Source: Candidatus Nomurabacteria bacterium (lineage in GTDB: Bacteria > Patescibacteriota > Minisyncoccia > Phycocordibacterales > UBA9973). Taken from it: a stretch of DNA of 17,639 nucleotides. Positions within the stretch are counted from its first letter, which is position 1, and each line of letters opens with the position of its first letter. This document shows, piece after piece, positions 7,564 through 14,150 of the stretch. A model generated the notes under the pieces. That model ran no database searches, was not told the origin of the DNA, and saw nothing but the letters and a program-made list of their open reading frames with translations. Where the stretch lies: positions 1 to 17,639 of the forward strand of contig CALRBJ010000008.1 of NCBI GenBank assembly GCA_943354205.1, given 5' to 3'. The position numbers and the translations under genes are program-made.

Positions 7564-7599
7564 ATGACGGCCTCTATATATTTTGTTATAATGGCCGTA
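7564..7599 (+). promoter_or_regulatory. Promoter of trpS, predicted leaderless
   Basis: TGT-TATAAT spans 7584-7592 (a perfect -10 with TGn extension), then 6 nt (ggccgt) to the ATG at 7599. A -35-like atgacg (7564-7569, four of six matches to TTGACA) stands at a 17-nt spacing. Together with the dnaB promoter it fills the 111-nt divergent region 7488-7598. Confidence 0.74.
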
Positions 7600-8552
7600 T
7601 GAACAAGAAAATACTGCTCTCGGGCATCCAGCCATCAGGTGCTCTCCATATCGGCAACTATTTCGGCGCCATTCGCCAATTTGTCGCCCTCCAAGAGAAA
7701 TACGAAAGCTATGTGTTTATAGCTGATTTACATGCCCTGACGACTACCCAAGACGCCGGCAAGCTTTCGCAAAGTATTATTGACGTTACACTCGATTACT
7801 TAGCTTGTGGTTTAGACCCAGAAAAAGTTTGTCTTTTCAAACAGTCCGATATCGGTGGGGCTGTAGGCGAGCTTGCTTGGGATTTTAACTGCATTACTAC
7901 CATGCCATATTTAGAGCGCGCGGTGGCGTATAAAGATGCGAACCAAAAAGCAAAAGAAGTAAATGTGGGCCTTTTTGACTATCCAGTTTTGATGGCGGCG
8001 GATATTTTGATTCAAGATGCCGATGCGGTGCCGGTCGGCGCTGACCAAAAACAGCATGTAGAAATCGCTCGCGATATCGCGCAAAAATTTAATAATACTT
8101 TTGGCAACACATTTAAACTGCCCGAGCCACTCATCATGCAAGATGTGGCGATAGTGCCAGGCCTCGATGGCCGCAAGATGAGTAAGAGTTATGGCAATAC
8201 CATTCCACTTTTTGGCACCGATGCCGAAATAGAAAAAGCTGTCGCAGGTATTGTCACCGATTCCGGTGCTGATATTCCGCAAAATGTTTATGCAATTCAT
8301 AAATTATTTAAAACCGAAGCCGAGCTCACTTCACTCTACGATGCCAACAAAGGCAAATATAAAATTTTGAAAGATGCTCTCGCTGCCGACATAAAAGCCT
8401 TCATCGGCCCAATGCGTGAAAAGCGCAATGCCCTCGCGCAAGACATGGAAAAAGTAAAATCCATCCTCAAAGCAGGCGGTGAAAAAGCTCGCGCCCGCGC
8501 CGAAGCCAAAATGTCTCTCGTGCATGAAAAAGTGGGGATGAAGATATATTAA
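7599..8552 (+). CDS. trpS: Tryptophanyl-tRNA synthetase
   Basis: This class I enzyme charges tRNA-Trp with tryptophan in the cytoplasm. The 317-aa length is close to the usual 320-340. The HIGH-type signature is GALHIGNYFGAI (His17), and the signature loop KMSKS is intact (Lys193-Ser197). Other typical segments are IADLHALTT, the tryptophan-pocket stretch YPVLMAADILIQDADAVPVGADQKQHVE, and a helical C-terminal anticodon-binding part. The frame stays open upstream to 7470, but the ATG at 7599 is chosen because MNKKILLSGIQPSG is the normal N-terminus and the upstream part overlaps dnaB and its own promoter. It probably forms a unit with the ABC transporter gene, which starts 1 nt after its stop. 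Confidence 0.96.
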   Translation: MNKKILLSGIQPSGALHIGNYFGAIRQFVALQEKYESYVFIADLHALTTTQDAGKLSQSIIDVTLDYLACGLDPEKVCLFKQSDIGGAVGELAWDFNCITTMPYLERAVAYKDANQKAKEVNVGLFDYPVLMAADILIQDADAVPVGADQKQHVEIARDIAQKFNNTFGNTFKLPEPLIMQDVAIVPGLDGRKMSKSYGNTIPLFGTDAEIEKAVAGIVTDSGADIPQNVYAIHKLFKTEAELTSLYDANKGKYKILKDALAADIKAFIGPMREKRNALAQDMEKVKSILKAGGEKARARAEAKMSLVHEKVGMKIY

Positions 8553-8553
8553 A

Positions 8554-9957
8554 ATGGAAAATAAAAAACAAAAATCTTTTTTCGCGCGTTCTTTAATTTT
8601 CTTCAAACCATTTTGGGGTTCTATTTCTTTGGTGGTTGGTCTGATGTTGATAGGACAAACCATTGCTACATTTTCACCTTACCTTTTTGGAAAAAGTGTT
8701 GACGCCGTGACACACCACAACATAAAAAATGCTTTTATTTTCTTAGGGTATGCTTTTGGAGTTTCTCTTTTGCAAGCAAATATACTTATTTGGATTCGTG
8801 AACATATTGAAATTTCTCGCCTTGATGATCACATTGAAAAATCTTTTTCTGTTAAATCTTTATCTCGTATGTTCGAATTTTCTGTAGGCCAACATATAAA
8901 TGAACATTCCGGTGTTAAGCAAAGTGTTGTTAGTAGAGGACAAAACTCACTTACACAGTTGATGTTTAATTCTCTGTATAATCTTTTGCCAAATGTTATA
9001 CAAGTTATTGTTACATTAGGAATTGTTGCCTTTTTTGATTACCACGTTGCCTTACTTGCTGGTAGTTTTGTGGTTTTATATGTATCTCTTTCTTTGAGAA
9101 GAAATAAAAAAATGATACCCATCATTGAAGAGATGAGGAAAAAACATCAGGCCCAATCAAAATTGCAGTCAGAACTTTTTAGAAACTCAACTTTGGTTAT
9201 TACTGAAGCGCAAGAAGAAAGAACAAGAGATGAATTTCAACGTTCCGCTGAAGAAGTTTCAAACTTTTCAACAAAAAATTGGCTTACCTATTTAAAATCA
9301 TATTATAAATACAAATTTCTTGTTCAACTTGGACAATATTCATCTATTTCTTTGGGAGTTTATTTTATTTTAATGGGCAAACATTCAGTTGGCATGTTTA
9401 TTGCTTTATTTGCATGGATTTCTGCGATATTTTCAAACCTCACACAGATTATGAGCACACAACGACATATACTCTTGCAACTAGCCGAGATAAGAAAGTA
9501 TTACGATTTATTGGATATAATGCCTGATATTAACGTAAATGAGAACGGCCAGGTATTAGAGAATCTCCAAGGAAAAATTGAATTCAAGAATGTTAGTTTT
9601 GCATACCCATATAGAACCAGTGCTTTAAAAGAACAAGAGGAAAATGAAGATGATACAAAAAAGAATGAATCAGAAGATGCAATCTCAGATGTTAGTTTTG
9701 TTATACCAGCGGGTGCAAAAGTAGGTTTTGTCGGACAGTCTGGCTCTGGCAAATCTACAATCGTAAATTTAATGCGTAGATACTACGATGCAACTTCTGG
9801 CAATATTTTAATCGATGACGTCCCACTAAAAGCTATAAATTTAAAATGGCTGCGTGGTAAAATTGGAAATGTTGAACAAAAGATAGAATTATTCGATAGA
9901 AGTATAAAAGAAAATATTTTATTCGGTTTGCCGGAGGGGGGGGGCGAACGTAGATGA
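8554..9957 (+). CDS. ABC exporter, N-terminal part (membrane domain and Walker A), frameshifted
   Basis: This is the first part of an ABC half-transporter with fused membrane and ATPase domains. About six membrane helices (residues about 17-310) precede the nucleotide-binding domain, which starts at GKIEFKNVSFAYPY. Walker A GQSGSGKST spans 394-402 and the Q-loop Gln is at 442. Between the A-loop Tyr and Walker A is an unusual acidic/Lys-rich stretch of about 20 residues (EQEENEDDTKKNESEDA). The frame ends early after LPEGGGERR because of a nine-G run at 9936-9944. Removing one G would restore LPEGGANVDEEN and join it to the downstream part. Either the gene is inactive, or the tract is a sequencing error, or it is a slippage or phase-variation site. 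The start lies 1 nt after the trpS stop. It is AT-rich compared with trpS and aspS, suggesting separate acquisition. The substrate is unknown. Confidence 0.8.
   Translation: MENKKQKSFFARSLIFFKPFWGSISLVVGLMLIGQTIATFSPYLFGKSVDAVTHHNIKNAFIFLGYAFGVSLLQANILIWIREHIEISRLDDHIEKSFSVKSLSRMFEFSVGQHINEHSGVKQSVVSRGQNSLTQLMFNSLYNLLPNVIQVIVTLGIVAFFDYHVALLAGSFVVLYVSLSLRRNKKMIPIIEEMRKKHQAQSKLQSELFRNSTLVITEAQEERTRDEFQRSAEEVSNFSTKNWLTYLKSYYKYKFLVQLGQYSSISLGVYFILMGKHSVGMFIALFAWISAIFSNLTQIMSTQRHILLQLAEIRKYYDLLDIMPDINVNENGQVLENLQGKIEFKNVSFAYPYRTSALKEQEENEDDTKKNESEDAISDVSFVIPAGAKVGFVGQSGSGKSTIVNLMRRYYDATSGNILIDDVPLKAINLKWLRGKIGNVEQKIELFDRSIKENILFGLPEGGGERR
9936..9944. repeat. Nine-G homopolymer at the ABC exporter frameshift
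   Basis: Nine consecutive G residues lie in an otherwise AT-rich gene (context ccgga-G-run-cgaacg). With nine G the frame ends at the tga at 9955-9957; with eight G the reading continues through to 10366. Such tracts are prone to replication and transcription slippage and also to sequencing error. Confidence 0.85.
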
Positions 9958-9964
9958 AGAAAAT

Positions 9965-10366
9965 TTGAAAAAAGTAGTGCAGGAGGCTTCGCTCACAGAT
10001 TTCGTTGCAAAATTAAAAGACCATGGTCTCGATACAATGATTGGCGAGGGTGGCATAAAAGTTTCTGGTGGTGAACGTCAGCGTATAGGTATTGCCCGAG
10101 CACTCATAAAAGACCCCAAGATTCTTATTTTTGATGAAGCTACTAGTGCGCTAGACGCGGTAAATGAAAAGCTAATTCATGAAGCGATAAATCGTGGGGC
10201 AAAAGGTAGAACAACAATAATCATAGCTCACCGTCTTTCTACCATTGTGGATGCTGATATTATATTTGTTGTAGATGGCAGTAAAATCGTTGGGCAGGGA
10301 ACTCATGAGGAGCTTCTAAAATCCTGCCCAGAGTATCAAAATCTAACTAAGCATCAAATTTTTTAG
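9965..10366 (+). CDS. ABC exporter, C-terminal part of the ATPase domain (frameshifted continuation)
   Basis: This segment completes the nucleotide-binding domain interrupted at the G run; in the restored frame it continues directly from 9945. It has the ABC signature VSGGERQRIGIARAL (from about 10061), Walker B ILIFDEATSALDA with the catalytic Glu (from 10121), and the H-loop IIIAHRLST with His at 10229-10231, so every downstream ATPase motif is intact. On its own it lacks a Walker A and cannot bind ATP normally, and it has only a weak TTG start at 9965 with no ribosome-binding site. It is therefore best read as the second part of one gene (8554-10366), not an independent protein. The absence of any further stops or damage argues for a recent mutation, a sequencing error or a functional slippage site. 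Confidence 0.75.
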   Translation: MKKVVQEASLTDFVAKLKDHGLDTMIGEGGIKVSGGERQRIGIARALIKDPKILIFDEATSALDAVNEKLIHEAINRGAKGRTTIIIAHRLSTIVDADIIFVVDGSKIVGQGTHEELLKSCPEYQNLTKHQIF

Positions 10367-10387
10367 TTTCCCAAAAAGCATTGGATT

Positions 10388-10406
10388 TGTTAGAATTCTA
10401 AAACTA
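10388..10406 (+). promoter_or_regulatory. Candidate extended -10 promoter of aspS-scpA-scpB
   Basis: TGT-TAGAAT spans 10388-10396 in the 39-nt gap before aspS. The spacing to the ATG at 10406 is 9 nt, not 6, so the predicted leader would be about 3 nt or none. No convincing -35 element is present. No terminator hairpin is seen after the ABC gene. Confidence 0.5.
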
Positions 10407-11755
10407 TGAAGGACAGAACATATATCAAAGATTTGGGCGAGAAGGTTGGCGGGGAGGCTGTTATTTGCGGCTGGGTAGACGTGCGCCGCGACCAGGGCAA
10501 AATGATTTTCTTGGATTTCCGCGACATGACTGGCCGCGTGCAGGGTGTTATTCTACCTACTTATGAAGTAACACTTGAAATCGGAAAAACGCTCCGCAAT
10601 GAATTTGCGGTAAAGGTAAAAGGCAAAGTAAACAAAAGACCAGAGCGAAATATAAAAGAAGGAGTTTTGAATGGCGATATTGAGCTTGAAATACTAGAAA
10701 TAGAAGTCTTGGCGGAAGCTGCGCCATTGCCATTTGATATGTCGCTCACGGGCTATAATTTGGAACTTACTACCGAGCTCGACAATCGCGCACTCGTTTT
10801 GCGCCAGCCAAAAGTGCAAGCAGTATTCAAAGTGCAAGAAACGATTATAGATGCTTTCCGAGAATTCATGAAGAAAAATATGTTTTTTGAATTCCAAGCG
10901 CCCTCTATTACTCCGGCTACTGCCGAAGGCGGCGCAGAAGTATTCAAACTCGATTACTTTGGCAAGAAAGCATATCTATCGCAATCACCGCAACTCTACA
11001 AACAAATCGTGATGTCCGCCTTTGAAAGATGCTTTACGGTAAATAAAGTTTTTCGCGCTGAACCATCATCTACCACCAGGCATCTCACCGAAGTCGTGTG
11101 TTTGGATATTGAAATGGCTTTTATTGAATCTTGGCGCGATGTGCGTGATATGGCCGAGGAAACCGTGCGATTTATATTAAAAGAAGTACAAGAAAAAAAT
11201 GCAGAGCATATAAAATTGTTGGGCGCAAATCTGCCAGTGATGATAGACAAAACTCCGACGTATTCATTGCGAGAAGTGCAGGAAAAGATTTTTGAAGTGT
11301 ATGGTCGCGATGTACGCGGAGAAAAAGATACCAATCCGCAGGATGAAAGAGAAATTTGTGAGATCGTTAAAAAAGAAACTGGTTCCGACTTTGTATTTAT
11401 CTATGGGTACCCAACTCGCAAGAAACCGTTTTATGTCTATCCAAACCCTGATGAGCCTGAATACAACGAAGGCATGGACCTCATCTGCCGCGGTGTAGAA
11501 TGGCTCTCTGGCGGCCGCCGAGTAAACAATTACGACCAGCTCATGGAGCACGTAAAACTATGGGAAATGGACCCGAATAAAGTGAAAATGTTTTTGGAAG
11601 CTTTCAAATATGGAGTGCCGCCCGAAGGAGGATTTTCTTTCGGCGCCGAGCGTGTGACTATGCAATTACTCGAATTAAAAAATATCCGCGAAGCCTCAAT
11701 GTTCCCACGAGATATGAATAGAATAGATGAGAGACTGAGTGAAGAAGGATACTAA
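10406..11755 (+). CDS. aspS: Aspartyl-tRNA synthetase, archaeal-type
   Basis: This class II enzyme charges tRNA-Asp (and perhaps tRNA-Asn) with aspartate. At 449 aa it lacks the GAD insertion that makes standard bacterial AspRS about 590 aa, so it is the compact archaeal/eukaryotic-like form. An N-terminal OB-fold anticodon domain (VICGWVDVRRDQGKMIFLDFRD) precedes the catalytic core. Motif 2 is FRAEPSSTTRHLTEVVCLDIEMAF and motif 3 is GFSFGAERVTMQLLEL. The segment TAEGGAEVFKLDYFGKKAYL with SQSPQLYKQ is also characteristic. Whether it is discriminating cannot be read here: the residue after GWV, which helps set tRNA choice in relatives, is Asp and not the familiar Trp, His or Asn. If tRNA-Asn is also charged, a GatCAB amidotransferase should exist elsewhere. 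scpA overlaps or closely follows its end. Confidence 0.92.
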   Translation: MKDRTYIKDLGEKVGGEAVICGWVDVRRDQGKMIFLDFRDMTGRVQGVILPTYEVTLEIGKTLRNEFAVKVKGKVNKRPERNIKEGVLNGDIELEILEIEVLAEAAPLPFDMSLTGYNLELTTELDNRALVLRQPKVQAVFKVQETIIDAFREFMKKNMFFEFQAPSITPATAEGGAEVFKLDYFGKKAYLSQSPQLYKQIVMSAFERCFTVNKVFRAEPSSTTRHLTEVVCLDIEMAFIESWRDVRDMAEETVRFILKEVQEKNAEHIKLLGANLPVMIDKTPTYSLREVQEKIFEVYGRDVRGEKDTNPQDEREICEIVKKETGSDFVFIYGYPTRKKPFYVYPNPDEPEYNEGMDLICRGVEWLSGGRRVNNYDQLMEHVKLWEMDPNKVKMFLEAFKYGVPPEGGFSFGAERVTMQLLELKNIREASMFPRDMNRIDERLSEEGY

Positions 11756-11762
11756 GTTCTCA

Positions 11763-12527
11763 ATGCCTACCGCCTACCAAGTAAAAACAAAAATATTTGA
11801 AGGCCCGATGCATTTGTTGCTCGAGCTGGTGGAAAATCGGAAACTTTTTGTAAATGAAGTTTCTTTGTCAGAAGTGACCGATGAATATTTGAAGCATGTG
11901 CGGGGATTGTCAGGCCCGTCTTTGTCGAGCCGGGCAGGAATGGAATATGCCGACATGACGAGCTTTCTTTTAGTAGCGGCCACTTTGATTTTGATAAAAT
12001 CTCGCTCACTTCTCCCCAATTTAACTTTGTCAGAAGAAGAGAAAAAAGATATTGGATCACTTGAAACTCGCGTGCGCCTCTATGCGCTGGTGCAGAAAAT
12101 TGGCGAAATAATCAAAGAAAAATTTGGCCAAGAAATAATTTTTAGCCGAGAAGAATTTAGAAATGAAGAAGTAGTTTTCGCGCCGGATGCCAGCCTATCT
12201 ATTGCGAAACTGCACGAAGCGCTCAATGGAGTCATCGCAGCGATTCCCAAAAAAGAAATCTTGCCAGAGATAGAAGTGAAAAAAGTAATTTCGATAGAAG
12301 AGATGCTAGAAAATTTAACGAAACGCATAGAAGAGGGGATGAAGCTCTCATTCAGCACTTTTTCTGGTCACGGTTTCTCTTTGGGCGCGCCAAAAACCAA
12401 GGAAGAGAAAGTAGTGCTCATCGTTTCCTTCCTAGCTATGCTCGAACTGGTGCGCCAAGGTATAATGGATGCACTTCAGCATGCGAATTTTCAGGAAATA
12501 GAAATGATGAAAAATAATTACGAATGA
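11763..12527 (+). CDS. scpA: Segregation and condensation protein A (kleisin)
   Basis: ScpA is the kleisin that bridges the SMC ATPase heads and binds ScpB in the bacterial condensin, acting on the nucleoid. The N-terminus YQVKTKIFEGPMHLLLELVENRKLF is the family hallmark (usual form FEGPLDLLL), followed by VSLSEVTDEYLKHV and an SRSLLP motif near residue 85. The C-terminal winged-helix part (KVVLIVSFLAMLELVRQG) binds the SMC head. ATG at 11763 gives 254 aa. An in-frame GTG at 11739 would add eight residues and overlap the aspS stop; the ATG is preferred because homologues begin just before YQVKT. Its stop overlaps the scpB start (ATGA). No smc gene is present in the window. Confidence 0.9.
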   Translation: MPTAYQVKTKIFEGPMHLLLELVENRKLFVNEVSLSEVTDEYLKHVRGLSGPSLSSRAGMEYADMTSFLLVAATLILIKSRSLLPNLTLSEEEKKDIGSLETRVRLYALVQKIGEIIKEKFGQEIIFSREEFRNEEVVFAPDASLSIAKLHEALNGVIAAIPKKEILPEIEVKKVISIEEMLENLTKRIEEGMKLSFSTFSGHGFSLGAPKTKEEKVVLIVSFLAMLELVRQGIMDALQHANFQEIEMMKNNYE

Positions 12528-13063
12528 ATACAGAACAAAAAATTGAAGGGCTTTTATTTTATACGGCCGAACCGATGAGTTTTTCGGCTATCGCCAAAAT
12601 GCTTGGCGCAAACAAAGATGAAATAATTTCTGCGGTAGAAAAATTGAAAGAAAATTTGGGCAGTAGGGGGATAGTTCTAGTTCAAAAAGAAGAAGAAATT
12701 TCTTTGGGCACGCACCCCGAAATGCACGAGATGATTGAAAAAATCCGCAAAGAAGAACTTTCAAAAGAACTATCGAAAGCTTCAGTCGAAACACTTTCTA
12801 TCGTACTCTACAATAGCGGGGTCACCAGAAGCGAAATCGATTTTATTCGCGGAGTAAATTCTAGTTTTATTTTGAGAAATCTTTCCATCCGCGGACTCGT
12901 CGAGCGTGTACCCGACCCGAAAGATAGTCGTAGAGCTACCTACAAGCCGACATTCGAAATCATGCAAATGCTCGGCATCACCGATTTGAAAAACTTGCCG
13001 GACTACGAAGCATTTTCAAAAACTCTCACCGAGCGTGTCGATTTTTCAAATAACGAAATATAA
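12524..13063 (+). CDS. scpB: Segregation and condensation protein B
   Basis: ScpB dimers bind the ScpA kleisin and regulate the SMC ring. The 179-aa protein has the two winged-helix domains typical of the family. The first opens with KIEGLLFYTAEPMSFSAIAKML. The second contains SVETLSIVLYNSGVTRSEIDFIRGVNSSFILRNLSIRGLVERVPDPKDSRRATYKPT, which matches the conserved ALAIIAYxQPVTRxEIxxIRGV pattern. The ATG at 12524 overlaps the scpA stop by 4 nt, indicating translational coupling and equal expression of the pair. The mraY promoter box begins 2 nt after its stop codon. Confidence 0.92.
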   Translation: MNTEQKIEGLLFYTAEPMSFSAIAKMLGANKDEIISAVEKLKENLGSRGIVLVQKEEEISLGTHPEMHEMIEKIRKEELSKELSKASVETLSIVLYNSGVTRSEIDFIRGVNSSFILRNLSIRGLVERVPDPKDSRRATYKPTFEIMQMLGITDLKNLPDYEAFSKTLTERVDFSNNEI

Positions 13064-13078
13064 GGTAAAATAGGTTTA
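13043..13078 (+). promoter_or_regulatory. Promoter of mraY-ftsW-murG-gltX, predicted leaderless
   Basis: TAAAAT at 13066-13071 is followed by 6 nt (aggttt) and the ATG at 13078. TTTTCA at 13043-13048 matches the -35 consensus at four of six positions with a 17-nt spacer. There is no TGn extension here (agg precedes the box). The promoter sits inside the scpB end and the 14-nt gap. Confidence 0.6.
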
Positions 13079-14148
13079 TGAACGGGGATATCATCAAAGT
13101 TTTTCTAGGCGCCACCATATCTTTTATGGTGGGTATCGGCATCACCCCCACACTCTCAAATTTTTTCTATAAATACAAACTTTGGAAGAGGGTAGCCAGA
13201 GAAGAAAACAACCAAGACAAAAACGGTCTAGGAGTATCGGTCGCTTATCAGAGCATCCATAACAAAGATGAAGAAGTCCGCACTCCAAGAGTCGGTGGTA
13301 TGGTCGTGTGGGGGGCAGTGCTTGTCACTATGTTTGTGCTTTTTCTCATCTCAAAATTTTTTCCAGCGGACATAGGTCGACGCTTCGATTTTGTTTCCAG
13401 AAATCAAACTCTCCTACCTCTCTGCGCTCTCTTGCTCGGTGCTCTGGTCGGATTTTTCGAAGACTGCTTGGAGATATACACTGGTAAATTTAAAAACTTT
13501 GTCCATGGCTTGTCGGCAAAATATCTGATCTCTATCATCACCACCCTGGGCTTTCTTTTTGCCTCTTGGTTTTATTTCAAATTGGGCGTGTCTTCCATAC
13601 ATATACCTCTCGCAGGAGAGTGGGATCTCGGCTGGTTTTTTATCCCGTTTTTTATTTTAGTCATGCTCGGCACTTTTTCGAGTCGTGTGATCGATGGGGT
13701 AGACGGTCTCTCGGGCGGAGTACTCGCTTCTATATTCGCTTCGTACACCGCTATCGCTTTTTTCCACAACCAGATAGACATCGCAGCTTTTTGCGCGGTA
13801 GTCACAGGAGCTATCCTCGCATTTCTATGGTTCAATATCCCGCCCGCCAGATTTTATATGGGGGAGACTGGTATGCTCGCCCTATCTATGTGCCTCACTG
13901 TCGTGGCATTTCTGACAAACACCGCCGTGCTCCTGCTCGTCATCGCTTTTCCACTGGTCGCCACCGCTTTATCCTCGGCGATACAAATTTTTTCTAAAAA
14001 ATATTTTCACAAAAAAGTTTTCAAGATCGCGCCACTGCATCATCATTTTGAAGCGCTCGGCTGGTCGCGCCCAAAGATCACCATGCGCTACTGGATCATA
14101 TCGGTCATTTGCGCGATCTTGGGCATCATAATATCGGTAGTGGGATAA
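13078..14148 (+). CDS. mraY: Phospho-N-acetylmuramoyl-pentapeptide transferase (MraY), divergent active site
   Basis: MraY transfers phospho-MurNAc-pentapeptide from UDP to undecaprenyl phosphate, making lipid I at the inner face of the membrane. The 356-aa length and about ten membrane helices fit the family. MraY hallmarks are TPRVGG (usual TPTMGG), the APLHHHFEALGW loop with His321-His323, IDGVDGLSGG (Asp206, Asp209), and PARFYMGETGM. Several normally strict positions differ. The paired Asp motif reads GFFEDCLEI (Glu128-Asp129), the Asn of NLxDGxDG is Arg203, and MGDTGS reads MGETGM (Glu263). The HHH motif separates it from WecA/TagO relatives, so MraY is favoured. It is the head gene of a cell-wall unit with ftsW (2 nt gap) and murG. 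Confidence 0.9.
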   Translation: MNGDIIKVFLGATISFMVGIGITPTLSNFFYKYKLWKRVAREENNQDKNGLGVSVAYQSIHNKDEEVRTPRVGGMVVWGAVLVTMFVLFLISKFFPADIGRRFDFVSRNQTLLPLCALLLGALVGFFEDCLEIYTGKFKNFVHGLSAKYLISIITTLGFLFASWFYFKLGVSSIHIPLAGEWDLGWFFIPFFILVMLGTFSSRVIDGVDGLSGGVLASIFASYTAIAFFHNQIDIAAFCAVVTGAILAFLWFNIPPARFYMGETGMLALSMCLTVVAFLTNTAVLLLVIAFPLVATALSSAIQIFSKKYFHKKVFKIAPLHHHFEALGWSRPKITMRYWIISVICAILGIIISVVG

Positions 14149-14150
14149 AT

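Noticed and set aside
7470..7598. Longer N-terminus for trpS
   Set aside because: The added 43 residues overlap the dnaB start and both divergent promoters, and family members begin near MNKKILLSG.
10367..10405. Terminator between the ABC exporter and aspS
   Set aside because: There is no stem-loop with a T-run in this gap; only short A- and T-rich stretches.
11739..11762. GTG start for scpA overlapping the aspS stop
   Set aside because: It is possible, but the ATG at 11763 fits the family N-terminus better; kept only as an alternative.
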